Notes: generated by a model from the sequence alone, not told the origin. Positions 34,775 to 44,262 are shown, counted from the first letter of the stretch. The stretch: DNA of 64,000 bases from Limnochordaceae bacterium (GCA_014896305.1 JADBKQ010000001.1:62001-126000), one strand, 5' to 3'. Numbers and translations are program-made.

Positions 34775-35581
34775 ATGAAAACGGCCGAATTGTGGCGGTC
34801 ACCGGTCATTTCGAGCAAGATGCGGTGGCTCCGAGAGGTCGCCCAACTTCCTCTGACCGTCGGCGTGGCGCTTAGCTGCTTGCTCTTGTCATCCCTGCCT
34901 GCGATGGGGGCGCCAACCGACCTGAACCTGGCAGTGCAGGGCGGTAATTCGCTCACCGTCACCTTCGGGGAGTGGCTGGTCTACCTCCCTGCTGAGGGAG
35001 GAGCCGGCAAACTCTCGCTCGGGAGCGGCACCCAGCCGCTGCGCCTGCAGCCGGTGACCGGCTATGTGTTGGTTCACGCCGGTGCAGTGTTGCTGCCGGG
35101 AAATAACACGCTGCTCTGGTCCGGTGGTCCGGAAACGCTCCTGTTTCGCAGCTCGGACCCGCAGGTAGCGACGATCTCCCCGCAGGGGCAGTTGCAGTTT
35201 CTTTCCCCCGGCACAGTACAAATCACCGTGGCCAGTCAAGTGAGCGAAGTAAACTGGCTGTATCGGGTCATCGCTCTACCATTCGGGCCAGGAGACAGCC
35301 AGGCCCAGGTCGTTGCTGCCCTGGGTTCACCGGATGAGGTCGAGTCCGTACAGGTCGCCCCCGGCCAACAAGTGTATCGGTACGGACACTTGTTCCAGGC
35401 CACCGGCGGGAAGAGTATTCGCAAGGAACTCTGGTCCTGGGAAGGCTATCCCGGGCTCGTCGTCGTCTATGACCCGTCCAGCGCCAAAGTGGAGTCCGTC
35501 ATCAACTGGGGTCAGGAGTTGTTGGCCGACCAGTGGCGGCAGGCCACGCAGGCACCGAAGAGCCCTGCAGCAGGTAAGTAG
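34775..35581 (+). CDS. Secreted protein of unknown function with Ig-like and possible BamE-like segments
   Basis: Not assigned to a named family. A basic N-terminus and hydrophobic segment (residues ~24-45, ending LPAMGA) form a signal peptide. The middle contains SSDPQVATISPQGQL and SPGTVQITV, typical of a bacterial Ig-like (Big_2) repeat. The C-terminal part has VVAALGSPDEVE, a Tyr/Trp-rich core and VVVYDPSSAKVESVI, reminiscent of the SmpA/BamE fold in which W-Y strands follow an LGxPD turn. This last comparison is tentative. ATG 34775 lies 6 bases after AAGGAGG; the ATG three bases earlier is also possible. Length 268 residues. Confidence 0.65.
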   Translation: MKTAELWRSPVISSKMRWLREVAQLPLTVGVALSCLLLSSLPAMGAPTDLNLAVQGGNSLTVTFGEWLVYLPAEGGAGKLSLGSGTQPLRLQPVTGYVLVHAGAVLLPGNNTLLWSGGPETLLFRSSDPQVATISPQGQLQFLSPGTVQITVASQVSEVNWLYRVIALPFGPGDSQAQVVAALGSPDEVESVQVAPGQQVYRYGHLFQATGGKSIRKELWSWEGYPGLVVVYDPSSAKVESVINWGQELLADQWRQATQAPKSPAAGK

Positions 35582-35624
35582 GCAGGTGGGCATAAGGGAT
35601 GATACGAGGGAGTGACGGTGGGCG

Positions 35625-37058
35625 GTGAGGAACCAGGCCGGTTTTCGTAACCAGACGGATTGGGAGGAGCGGGCCGGGCAGTGGTTGAGAGACCACGATT
35701 CGGAGATCTTCGCGGGACTCGGTCGTTTTCTGCGTCTGCCCAGTATCAGCACTTTACCTGAGCACGCGCAGGACGTACAGGCCACCGCCCGTTTTCTCGC
35801 GGAGGAGTTACAGCGGCTGGGCGTTCCCCGGGTCGAGTTGATCCCGACTGCCGGTCACCCGCTGGTTTACGGTGAATGGACCGGTGTTTCCGGTCGGCCG
35901 ACCGTGCTCATCTACGGGCACTACGACGTCCAACCGGTGGATCCGGTCGACCAGTGGAAATCCGACCCCTTTACACCGACCCTGAAGGAGGGTGATCGAC
36001 TATACGCCCGCGGAGCTAGCGATGACAAGGGGCCCGTTTGGGCACATCTGGCAGCGCTACAGGCCCTGCTTCAGACTGCGCCAGGACGGTCCGCCGGGAT
36101 CGCCGGATCAGAGTCACCTCTGCCCATCAACGTGAAGCTCCTTTTCGAGGGCGAGGAGGAGGTGTCCAGCAAGCATTTGATGGAGTTCGTCAACCAGAAT
36201 GCCCAGCAATTGAGTTGCGACCTGATCGTTATCTCGGACACGACCCTCTATGCTCCAGGAGTCCCCGCCGTTTGCTATGGGCTGCGGGGGATCGTTGCCT
36301 GTCAAATCGATGTGTTTGGCCCTGCCCACGACCTGCATTCCGGTACATACGGCGGAGTCGTGGCCAACCCCGTGCACGAACTCAGTCGCCTCCTGGCCTC
36401 CTTCCATGATGAGCAAGGCCGGGTCAACGTGGACGGTTTCTACGAGGATGTTCGCCCTCTATCCGCAGCCGAGAGACGCTCCTGGGCCTCCCTGCCGTTT
36501 GACCCCCATGCCCTCGAGCAAGAGGCCGGCGTGCCAGCCTTGGCCGGCGAACCTGTCTACACTCCCCTGGAGCGCATGTGGGCTCGTCCCACTCTGGAGG
36601 TAAATGGAATCTGGGGTGGTTTCCAGGGGTCAGGGACAAAGACGATTATCCCGGCCAGTGCGCATGCCAAAGTAACCTGCCGGCTCGTCCCGGATCAAGA
36701 TCCGGTTCGGGTCCTGGATTGCCTGGAGGCTGCCGTGCGGCAGCGACTGCCGGCCACCGTACGTGCACAGTTCACCCGCATGGAAGGTGGGCGAGCCTGG
36801 ATCGCCGACCCGGGGCACCCCGCTCTGCAGAAGGCAGCGGCTGCACTTCGCCAGGGCTTCGGCGCGGAGCCGGTGTTCATCCGGATGGGTGGGTCGATCC
36901 CTGTGGTTTCCACGTTTTCCCAGGCATTGCAGAAACCGGTGGTGCTCATGGGGTTCTCCCTACCCAACGAGAACTTCCATGCCCCCAACGAACACGTGCA
37001 TCTGGACAACCTGCGGGCAGGGATGCGGACTCTGGTTCACTACTGGTTAAACCTGTAA
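35625..37058 (+). CDS. M20-family metallopeptidase (dipeptidase-like)
   Basis: Zinc-dependent exopeptidase, probably acting on small peptides in the cytosol. Metal and catalytic residues are visible: His and Asp in YGHYDVQPVDP, Asp in GASDDKGP, catalytic Glu and metal Glu in FEGEEEVSS, Asp in VISDTT, and the late His in NEHVHLDN. The dimerisation insert typical of M20 (AHDLHSGTYGG) is present. The 477-residue length fits dipeptidases of the CNDP/PepV-like branch. The GTG at 35625 is the first possible start; the ribosome-binding site is weak (GGTGGG nearby). It follows the secreted protein gene by 43 bases on the same strand. Confidence 0.9.
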   Translation: MRNQAGFRNQTDWEERAGQWLRDHDSEIFAGLGRFLRLPSISTLPEHAQDVQATARFLAEELQRLGVPRVELIPTAGHPLVYGEWTGVSGRPTVLIYGHYDVQPVDPVDQWKSDPFTPTLKEGDRLYARGASDDKGPVWAHLAALQALLQTAPGRSAGIAGSESPLPINVKLLFEGEEEVSSKHLMEFVNQNAQQLSCDLIVISDTTLYAPGVPAVCYGLRGIVACQIDVFGPAHDLHSGTYGGVVANPVHELSRLLASFHDEQGRVNVDGFYEDVRPLSAAERRSWASLPFDPHALEQEAGVPALAGEPVYTPLERMWARPTLEVNGIWGGFQGSGTKTIIPASAHAKVTCRLVPDQDPVRVLDCLEAAVRQRLPATVRAQFTRMEGGRAWIADPGHPALQKAAAALRQGFGAEPVFIRMGGSIPVVSTFSQALQKPVVLMGFSLPNENFHAPNEHVHLDNLRAGMRTLVHYWLNL

Positions 37059-37078
37059 TACAAGGGGAAAACGGAGAA

Positions 37079-37135
37079 GTGGGGACAGTAAAGCAGGCGC
37101 AGAGATGTGCACCTGCTTCGCTGTGTTTCGCCGGT
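37079..37135 (+). terminator. Possible bidirectional terminator between convergent genes
   Basis: AAGCAGG...CCTGCTT with a partly paired interior lies between the convergent M20 peptidase and GH18-like genes. T tract is poor. Confidence 0.3.
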
Positions 37136-37205
37136 CGCGACTTCATCGCGGCTCCCGATTGGCGACGATATCGGAGGATGGATGACGGTAGTGGCGTGAC
37201 CGCCC

Positions 37206-38363
37206 CTAATGGCGCGCCTTTCCACCCCGGTTGAGTGCTTCTTCGAGTTTTTGCCAGAAGTACCCGGATTCATAGCCCACGCGCCAGATGCCAACCCCCA
37301 TCAGGCCATATTTCCTGGCCAGCTCAGCCTTTTGCATGGCGCTATCTCCCCCTTCGAACCAGACGTTGCGGGGCACCGACTGACCTGGATAGTAGCTGAA
37401 GAACAGCGACTTTGTGCTGTTGTCGTAGCGAATGTCGGCGCCGGTGGCCCGGGCTTTCTGTACCGCCTCTTTGAGCCCCACCGTCTGAGCGCCAGGTTGG
37501 GAGTCATGCCAATCGTATCCGTAGGTCGCAATACCCAGTACCAGCTTGTGGCGGGGCACGCCGTTCGACAGGGACCATTTGATGTTTTCCTCTACCCAGT
37601 CGGCCGGCGCCACCGGCCCTGGCGGTGAACCGGTGCTGTGCCGGTCATAGGCCATTAACATTAGAAAGTCGCAGTATCGGGCCAACGTCCTTTGGTCATA
37701 AGCAGCCGTTACTTGCGCCGGCACTCCGACTTTCGGGAAAAGGGAGACCGACACCATCTTCCCCTGGGGATGGAGCCGGTTGGCAACGTCCCGTACGAAA
37801 GCGGTGAACTCATCCCGCAAGTCTGGGGTGAGAGGCTGAAGGTCGATGTTTACTCCGGCGTAGCCGTTTTGGTCGACGATGTCCGCAATGCCGCGGGCCG
37901 CCCGGGCCCGGGCAGCGGGGTCCGTTAACATGGCGGTCCCTTCACCCTTGTTGAAGAGAGGGTGTATGGGGATCCGCTTTTGCTTTGCAAAGGCGATCAC
38001 CGCGGGGTCGACGTCCCGGGGACGGATAGAACCATCGGACTCTACCGTGTACCAGAACGGCGATAGGATATCGATGTGTTGATAGTTCGCCTTGAGTGCG
38101 GGCAGGCCCTGGTCCAAATCGGTCCAGCCACTCTGGTAGAATGCAACCACCTGGGGAGTGTGCGGCCGGATGATGCCCGACATCCAGGTCCGCCCTCGCA
38201 GCATGGTCACGCCCACTGCGACTATCACCAACAGAGCGACCACCGCTGGCAGAGGGTGCTTTTGCAGCCAGAAAAGCACTTTCCGCCAGTTACGGCCCGG
38301 GTACGGCCCTTGACCCTGACCACGGTCCTGGCCTTGCCCCGAACCCCAGTCGTTGACCGCCAT
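37206..38363 (-). CDS. GH18-like membrane-anchored protein with substituted catalytic residue
   Basis: Resembles spore/cell-wall GH18 proteins (YdhD/SleL-type). A Gly/Gln-rich cytoplasmic N-terminus is followed by one transmembrane helix (~residues 39-58), then the TIM-barrel: QVVAFYQSGW, NYQHIDILSPFWY, GYAGVNIDLQPL, VSVSLFPKVG, LMAYDRHSTG and the C-terminal GVGIWRVGYES. In active GH18 enzymes the fourth strand ends in DxxDxDxE; here the acid is Gln (codon CAG) in NIDLQ. It may therefore be a binding protein or use another residue. ATG 38361-38363 has AAGGGGG 8 bases upstream. Length 385 residues. Confidence 0.82.
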   Translation of the reverse strand: MAVNDWGSGQGQDRGQGQGPYPGRNWRKVLFWLQKHPLPAVVALLVIVAVGVTMLRGRTWMSGIIRPHTPQVVAFYQSGWTDLDQGLPALKANYQHIDILSPFWYTVESDGSIRPRDVDPAVIAFAKQKRIPIHPLFNKGEGTAMLTDPAARARAARGIADIVDQNGYAGVNIDLQPLTPDLRDEFTAFVRDVANRLHPQGKMVSVSLFPKVGVPAQVTAAYDQRTLARYCDFLMLMAYDRHSTGSPPGPVAPADWVEENIKWSLSNGVPRHKLVLGIATYGYDWHDSQPGAQTVGLKEAVQKARATGADIRYDNSTKSLFFSYYPGQSVPRNVWFEGGDSAMQKAELARKYGLMGVGIWRVGYESGYFWQKLEEALNRGGKARH

Positions 38364-38547
38364 ACGGTTGTCCCCCTTAACCAACCCTGGGTAATGTCAT
38401 CCCGGTTATTCGTCAGGATTGCAAACGGACGAATCATTAGTCAGGGTCACCACCCAGCCAGAGGCTATTCCACCTAGGGGGGCAAGAGGGACCAGCAGAG
38501 TTCGGCAGGAACGGCAGCCACTCCCGCAGGTCAGGTCTGAAGGCATG

Positions 38548-38572
38548 AAAAAAGACCGCCCGACCGCGGTCT
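38548..38572 (-). terminator. Terminator of tRNA-Arg(ACG)
   Basis: Minus strand hairpin GACCGC-GGTCGG-GCGGTC followed by TTTTTT, 5 bases after the tRNA 3' end. Confidence 0.88.
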
Positions 38573-38577
38573 CGAAA

Positions 38578-38655
<78 letters not shown>

Positions 38656-38682
38656 CAAACTCCGGCTGTTCACACAGCGACC

Positions 38683-38711
38683 ATTATAGGCGGCTACGTC
38701 TCGCTTGTCAA
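38683..38711 (-). promoter_or_regulatory. Perfect-consensus promoter of tRNA-Arg(ACG)
   Basis: Minus strand TTGACA (38706-38711), 17-base spacer, TATAAT (38683-38688), 29 bases before the tRNA. Confidence 0.88.
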
Positions 38712-38846
38712 CCTGCCGCGCAGCCGGTACAACGGGGGTGGGGTTTACCTGCTGGGCGGGTAGCCGGCAGGGATCGTTGGCCAGGCCTCGAATGGTACGC
38801 TGGGCGCCTACCGCGCCCTTACAAGCATTGGAAGGAGATGCCTTGC

Positions 38847-39599
38847 TTGAACCTGGCCACCGTCACCTTTCTGAGCCAGTCTTTGGGCCGCCATGTCACG
38901 TACACCGCCATCTTGCCCAACCCGCAGGCTGGGCGTGGACCATACCCGGTGTTGTACCAGCTCCATGGAGCTTCTGACGACCACAGCGGCTGGCTACGGC
39001 TGTCGAATCTGGTTCGGCATGTCAGCGCCCTGCCCCTCGTGGTAATTCTACCCGAAGGAGCGTTGAGCTTCTGGCTTAACTATTCACCCCATGAGCGGTA
39101 CGAAGACTTTCTGATGAATGATCTGCCTGCTCATGTGCAAGCGACGTTCCCGATCCGTACGGGGCGTGCCGCCACGGCCATCGGCGGGCTGTCGATGGGC
39201 GGTTTTGGCGCTCTCCGCCTGGGCTTGAAGTTCCCCGACCGCTTCATCTCGGTATGGGGTCATTCCAGCGGCTTGTGGCGTCCTGATGACCTGGCCAAGC
39301 GATGGCCCGGGCAACCCCCCGCGGACCCGCAGGACGCAGACATCTACTATTGGGCAGAGCAGGCAGCCGCTTGGGTGCGCACCGATCCGCAGCGCTTGCC
39401 CACCCTTTCTTTTGACTGCGGCACGGAGGACTTTCTCCTACCGCAAAACCGGGAGTTCCACCGGTTCCTGACAGAGCACGGAATCCCGCACCAGTATCTG
39501 GAGCATCCGGGCAGTCATACCTGGGATTACTGGGACCTCCACGTGAAAGATGCCTTGAAGCAACACGCTCGCCTGCTGGGCATATCGCAGGGTCAGTGA
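38847..39599 (+). CDS. Alpha/beta-hydrolase esterase (esterase D / S-formylglutathione hydrolase-like)
   Basis: Serine esterase of the PF00756-type family, probably cytosolic. The nucleophile elbow GLSMGGFGALRLG holds the Ser; the Asp is in CGTEDF and the His in GSHTWDYW. The oxyanion region YQLHGASDDHSGW is near residue 38. Length 250 residues. TTG 38847 was chosen because GAAGGAG lies 9 bases upstream; the ATG at 38838 abuts that site. The physiological ester is unknown; related proteins act on carbohydrate esters or formylglutathione. Confidence 0.85.
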   Translation: MNLATVTFLSQSLGRHVTYTAILPNPQAGRGPYPVLYQLHGASDDHSGWLRLSNLVRHVSALPLVVILPEGALSFWLNYSPHERYEDFLMNDLPAHVQATFPIRTGRAATAIGGLSMGGFGALRLGLKFPDRFISVWGHSSGLWRPDDLAKRWPGQPPADPQDADIYYWAEQAAAWVRTDPQRLPTLSFDCGTEDFLLPQNREFHRFLTEHGIPHQYLEHPGSHTWDYWDLHVKDALKQHARLLGISQGQ

Positions 39600-39906
39600 G
39601 GCTCGCCATTCAGCTCCGGTCCGGTCAACCGTCCGTGGCAGCACCAATCTGGAAACGATCCGCCACGAATGAAACAGTGGGGGGAGCCCCCTAGCAAGTA
39701 CTTCGACTCCTGTTCCTCGATCTCCAACCTGAGTCCAATTCACTGGGAGGGGAGACGCGCACCTGCCACAGGTCTGTAACATCCTCATTTACCCTCCTGT
39801 GCCGAGAGGTCCCTGCCGCAACCGGTCCTGGTACGTCTAACGCAAAGAGGAGAGGCCGGCCCCCCGGCGAAGTGTTGCGGTTGGAATGTGCGGAGGGATC
39901 GAAATC
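39600..39906. other. 307-base intergenic region
   Basis: Between the esterase and the giant secreted protein. I see no gene and no convincing promoter; a small GC hairpin GGGGGGAGCCCCC is near 39683. The last 20 bases hold the ribosome-binding site GGAGGG of the next gene. Confidence 0.4.
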
Positions 39907-42900
39907 ATGCGAATCGTACCCATAACGACCCGTAATCCCAAGCTGGCCACGGGGCTTATCCTGTCCTTTTGTTGGACAATCACAATGACCGTAGTCGCTG
40001 CCGGCGCTTTGGCGGTTCCCGGGGAAGGAGCACCTGCACCGTCTGCCTGGACGATCGTGGATGATACCAGTGAACCACTTTCTCCTGGCGTCCTCTTGCG
40101 CCGTGTCCGGGCTCAGCCCCCCGCCGGGTCCGCTACTCTTAGCCCGCTAGAACTGCGCCTGGTCACGGTAGAACGGGCGCTTTTGGGACCAGGTTCCATG
40201 CTAGCCTTGCAACCCGATAGCCCACCCATCAGCCCGCAGACGGTCGAAGCAGGCTCTCTTCCATCTGCCTCTTCCACCTCTGCTTCTTCTCCTTCGACTT
40301 CCGCTTCCCCTGCCCTTGCGGCTCCCTCCTCAGAACCGCCCACCTCCGGCCCGATCGTCCCAACCTCCCCGGCAGGCAGCGGCCCGGCCAATCCTTCTCC
40401 TCGCCTGCTGGCCGCCCTCATCACAGATGGCACGGCCGAGGCGCATGTGGGGACCCGGGTACGGGATGGCCGCCTTCTATGGATGCAAAAAGGTTTACCG
40501 GCCCTGGGACTTACAGCCACCGGTGCACCGCTTTTGGGTGTTCCTTTGCCCTACGTGACCGTCACCCCCTTGCGGGTGGGAGGCGCCGCCACCACCTCCT
40601 TTGAAATTCAGGCGGTGAACTGTTCTTTCGCCCAGCAACTGACCCTGTTTACAGGAGTATACGGTCCAAGTACAGGCACACCGCCCGGAACGACCGAAGT
40701 CATCTTGTCCCCCGTCGCTTCCGGTACAGCTACAGCTTCCGAGCCTTCTCCTTCGCTCCGAGATCCGCTCACGTTGCCCCTGACGCAGCCTGTGGAACTG
40801 GTCGTCGCGGCTCGCCGCCAAAGCGGCAACAGTCCCATTCCTGCCGGCGGCGCCGTGCTGGCGGTTCCACCCGCCCTCGTCGGACCTCTTCTGGACAGCC
40901 TGGTGAACGGTCGCCTGGTGCGGGTGGATACGCGGCTGAACGGATCCTGGCAGGACAGCCGGGGCGTTGTCTATTGGCAGCAAGCCGCTCAGGTCCTGCC
41001 TGCCCAGGCTCTGCTCTTGGGTGCTGGCTACATCAACCCCCAGTTGAGCAGTGATCCGGACGCTCTTCGTCCCGGTCACCAGCTGGTGGTGGCACTCGCC
41101 CGGGACCAGCTGATCCTGGCAGAAAGTCTTTCTCCTGTCAGCCTATTGGACCTGGCCTATTTTCTGCAGTCCTCTTTGGGTGCCTCCTGGGCGGCCGCTT
41201 TGCCTGCCACCGGTCGTTCCCTTTATGCTGCCCCCGCGGCCTTTCCCGCCGATCGCTACCGGCTGCTGGCCCTATGGAACACGGCGCCCCCCTCTGCCAC
41301 CCCTGCACTGTTGCAGATAGCGGCGCCTGCCACTCGTATTCTGGCCGGATCGCGGGTGCACCTGGAACTGTCTGCGTATGACGCCCGGGGTGAGACGATC
41401 CCTTTGCTCCCGGGCTCGGTCGATTGGCAGGTAGTGGCCGGCACAGGCAGCCGCATCGTTGAACTCAGTGCCACGGGTGCAGTCGTGCAAGTGGGTGACC
41501 CCGGCTCCTTGCTCGTGCGGGCCATCGTTTCCGGGCAGGGGCTTCCAGTCACCCGTACCTGGCAAGCGGAAGTGCTGCCTGCGGCGGCTCTCTCGAGCCT
41601 GGTCGTCCGCCCCCAGCAACTCTTGCTGCAACCGGGCCAAAAGGCTCCCCCCCTCGAGGTATACGGACAGGATGCCGCAGGTCATTCCGTGTGGGTTGAC
41701 CCGAGACTCCTTGTCTGGTCAGGACCCGCCTCCCTTGGGCGAGCCCTACCAGAGGGTTCCGGCTGGGAGGCCGGGTCCTCGCCTGCCACGGGCTTGCTGC
41801 AGATCGGGCTGGTTTCCCGCCCCTCCCTGCAGGCCCGTGTGAGTGTGGCGATCGGCGGGCCGCCCTCTCCTGTTGATACCTTTCAAGCAGAGCCACCGGC
41901 CTGGCGGTTGCTGAGCCAACGGGTAACCTCCACCATGGTCCTGCTGCGTAGCGACCGCCCTTCCTTGCCGGCCGGAGATCGGCAGCCCGCTGCCTCACCT
42001 CCCGCGGCGCCCGTCGAAGGGGGCTCTGGCTGGCTCTCACCGGCAGCCGGGCCCGACCGGGTCGGTCCCCGGCTGCTTGGGGTGACGGTGAACCGCCAGC
42101 CCGGTGCGAGTGACGCTGCAGCTTACCTCCAGCCTGCGGGGGCGCGTCCGCTGATCGAGGCGCGCAGCCGGGTCGTGGGGATTTGGGTCTACGGCCCTCA
42201 TCCGCTGCCCACCCTCAGCGCCGAGCTGTGGGACTCGGTGGGCCGCCGCCATGTCGTCTCGTTCGCCCCTGCTGCCACCCCGGGACTACCCGGCGAGGCG
42301 GCAGCAGAGGCCCCGTTCACCTGGCAGTACCTGGTAGCCAGGTTGCCGGAGGGAGACTCGGTACACCCGCCGCTATCGATAGGCCGGCTCACCATACAGC
42401 CCCAGGCAGACGGGCCCGTCAGCCTCGTTTTCGGTCTTCTGGAACAGTGGGAGCTTGCGCCTCCCGATCTGGCGGCGGCCATGGCGTCAAATCCGGAGGC
42501 CCGTTCAAGCCCGGCTGTCTCGCCCGCCCCCTCTGAGCCCATCTCCGCCCGGATCGATTCCGCCAATGGCAACGTCATAGCTCCGGCTCAGTTCAGCGCC
42601 GGCTCGTTCTCCTTGCCTGCCCCCACCCGCAACCTGCGGCTGGCTATCGTCGGCAGCCCAGGTCCCCCCGCAGGCAAGAATGTGACCGAGCAAGTCTATC
42701 AGACAAGCTGGCGGATTTGGGAGCGCTTGTTGGCGGAGTACCAGAAGTCTCGCCTCCCCCATACCACCGCAACGGGGGATGAAAACGATTTTGCCGATCT
42801 GCTGGTAGTGGTCACAGGGCCGGCTTCAACAGCCGACGAAGACGATGCCGGCCGGCTGGAAACCAGTAGAATCCTCAACAAAGTTCATTCATCCCTGGAA

Positions 42901-43716
42901 ATGTCCAAGACCCCCTACCTCCTTTTTGCTGGAATGGGCCAGGAGCAGACGCCAGGTTCGACCATAGTGGGACCGGCTTGCCTCGATGTGGGGGACACAC
43001 GTCTTATCTTTCTGGACGACCGCGGCGGCCGCCTGGACAAAAGTGAGCCTGAGCAGTGGCAGTGGCTGGCCGGTCAGCTTCGGCCAACTCCTGGCATTCA
43101 TCGGTATTTGATCTTCTCCCACGAGGCGATCAGTTCATTCTCTCCCCCTGAACAAGAACGACTCCGCCAACTGCTGGTGGCCGCTTCCCGCACACAGATC
43201 GAGGCACTGCCCGCCCCGGCCTTCTGGCTGATCAGCGGAGAAGCCGGGGCATTCTCTGCCCAGCAAGAACCAGGTGGCGACGTAGTGTTTCTCAATAGCG
43301 GGGGTGGCGGACAGCCCTTGCGGGTATCGCCAGAACAGGGAGGATACTACCACTGGTTGGAAGTGATCCTGCCCGCCGGCCAGCGAGGAACGTGGATGGT
43401 TCACCCCTTGCTGGAACGGCTGACCGTCATTGGGTGCCCGGAAACCCTCCCAGTCGGCAGTTCGGTGCAATTGACTGCCATTGGGGACGGCTACGCCGGG
43501 GGAGCTGCCCCCTTGCGCGTGCCCATACAGTACCCGATCGCTTACCGGTGGCAGGTGAGTGACCCCAGCAAGGCCACCATCGACCCGCTGAGTGGCGAGC
43601 TTACCGCTCTGGCCCCCGGGCCGCTGACGGTGAGCCTCGACATTGGCGATCTTCATTGGGAGTCCAGGCTCGACGTCGTTACTGCCGGCCAGCAGGGGTC
43701 TGTAGGTCCAGGGTGA
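39907..43716 (+). CDS. Giant secreted protein with degenerate phosphodiester-glycosidase-like and metallophosphatase-like domains
   Basis: Secreted protein of 1269 residues. Order: signal peptide (~1-38); a short domain; a Ser/Pro/Ala linker (~105-165); a region at ~168-270 resembling phosphodiester glycosidase (NAGPA), with VRDGRLLW, ALGLTATG and LFTGVYGPSTGTPPGTTEVI; Ig-like segments and Pro-rich linkers; a region at ~908-1175 laid out like calcineurin-type phosphoesterases; and a final Big_2-like domain (PSKATIDPLSGELTA). In the phosphoesterase part the metal-binding GD, GNH and GHxH positions read GP, GMG and GEAG, so it is probably inactive. ATG 39907 lies 9 bases after GGAGGG. Assignments rest on motif layout only. 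Its 3' end overlaps the GNAT gene on the other strand by 38 bases. Confidence 0.7.
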   Translation: MRIVPITTRNPKLATGLILSFCWTITMTVVAAGALAVPGEGAPAPSAWTIVDDTSEPLSPGVLLRRVRAQPPAGSATLSPLELRLVTVERALLGPGSMLALQPDSPPISPQTVEAGSLPSASSTSASSPSTSASPALAAPSSEPPTSGPIVPTSPAGSGPANPSPRLLAALITDGTAEAHVGTRVRDGRLLWMQKGLPALGLTATGAPLLGVPLPYVTVTPLRVGGAATTSFEIQAVNCSFAQQLTLFTGVYGPSTGTPPGTTEVILSPVASGTATASEPSPSLRDPLTLPLTQPVELVVAARRQSGNSPIPAGGAVLAVPPALVGPLLDSLVNGRLVRVDTRLNGSWQDSRGVVYWQQAAQVLPAQALLLGAGYINPQLSSDPDALRPGHQLVVALARDQLILAESLSPVSLLDLAYFLQSSLGASWAAALPATGRSLYAAPAAFPADRYRLLALWNTAPPSATPALLQIAAPATRILAGSRVHLELSAYDARGETIPLLPGSVDWQVVAGTGSRIVELSATGAVVQVGDPGSLLVRAIVSGQGLPVTRTWQAEVLPAAALSSLVVRPQQLLLQPGQKAPPLEVYGQDAAGHSVWVDPRLLVWSGPASLGRALPEGSGWEAGSSPATGLLQIGLVSRPSLQARVSVAIGGPPSPVDTFQAEPPAWRLLSQRVTSTMVLLRSDRPSLPAGDRQPAASPPAAPVEGGSGWLSPAAGPDRVGPRLLGVTVNRQPGASDAAAYLQPAGARPLIEARSRVVGIWVYGPHPLPTLSAELWDSVGRRHVVSFAPAATPGLPGEAAAEAPFTWQYLVARLPEGDSVHPPLSIGRLTIQPQADGPVSLVFGLLEQWELAPPDLAAAMASNPEARSSPAVSPAPSEPISARIDSANGNVIAPAQFSAGSFSLPAPTRNLRLAIVGSPGPPAGKNVTEQVYQTSWRIWERLLAEYQKSRLPHTTATGDENDFADLLVVVTGPASTADEDDAGRLETSRILNKVHSSLEMSKTPYLLFAGMGQEQTPGSTIVGPACLDVGDTRLIFLDDRGGRLDKSEPEQWQWLAGQLRPTPGIHRYLIFSHEAISSFSPPEQERLRQLLVAASRTQIEALPAPAFWLISGEAGAFSAQQEPGGDVVFLNSGGGGQPLRVSPEQGGYYHWLEVILPAGQRGTWMVHPLLERLTVIGCPETLPVGSSVQLTAIGDGYAGGAAPLRVPIQYPIAYRWQVSDPSKATIDPLSGELTALAPGPLTVSLDIGDLHWESRLDVVTAGQQGSVGPG

Positions 43717-44236
43717 GGGTCAGCACATCGATCCCTCCCACCCCGCCCGTCAGACACTCCGTCTGTACAAAGCCAAGGCTACGGAGGATGGGTACCAAGG
43801 GTTCAGTCGCCAGCAGCTCCATTGAGACCTGTTGTAGATGAAGAACGTCGCGGGCATAGTCGAGCAGCAGCGAACAAGCCTCTTTCTCCAGCTCGGGAAT
43901 CCAGTACTCCTTGCGGCCGAAGAATGGGTTGATCCAGGCGTGGCGGGGCGCGCCGGGCGGCTGAAGCCCTATGCTGTGCAAGTCCAGGTCGCCAATGTAG
44001 ACACCGTCGCGCGTCTCTACGGCCCACAGTTGGCCGTGGGAGTCGGCGCTCAGAGTGCGCCACCAATCCTGAAGATCGCTCAACCGGGAGGTCCCGACCT
44101 TCTCCCCCACTGTCCGGATCTGCACGTCCGGGTCGTTATTCATGACCAGGCGTTCGGGTAGATCGGCCTCCCGCAAGGGCCGTAACCGGACCCGGGCTCC
44201 TTTCAACTCAGGCCGGTCGCCATTAGCAGCAGGCAT
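43679..44236 (-). CDS. GNAT-family N-acetyltransferase (RimJ/RimL type)
   Basis: Acetyl-CoA-dependent acetyltransferase. The N-terminal VRLRPLREADLPERL, the central YIGDLDLHSIG strand and ELEKEACSLLLDYA, with LRSLGFVQTEC near the end, fit the RimJ/RimL subgroup that acetylates protein N-termini or small amines. The acetyl-CoA P-loop (Q/RxxGxG/A) is poorly preserved. The 185-residue length is normal. The ATG has GGAGGAGG upstream. It is convergent with the giant secreted gene and overlaps its last 38 bases. A perfect palindrome lies 27 bases before the start codon. Confidence 0.82.
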   Translation of the reverse strand: MPAANGDRPELKGARVRLRPLREADLPERLVMNNDPDVQIRTVGEKVGTSRLSDLQDWWRTLSADSHGQLWAVETRDGVYIGDLDLHSIGLQPPGAPRHAWINPFFGRKEYWIPELEKEACSLLLDYARDVLHLQQVSMELLATEPLVPILRSLGFVQTECLTGGVGGIDVLTLTLDLQTPAGRQ

Positions 44237-44262
44237 GGCGGCCTCCTCCCACTGTCGGACAG

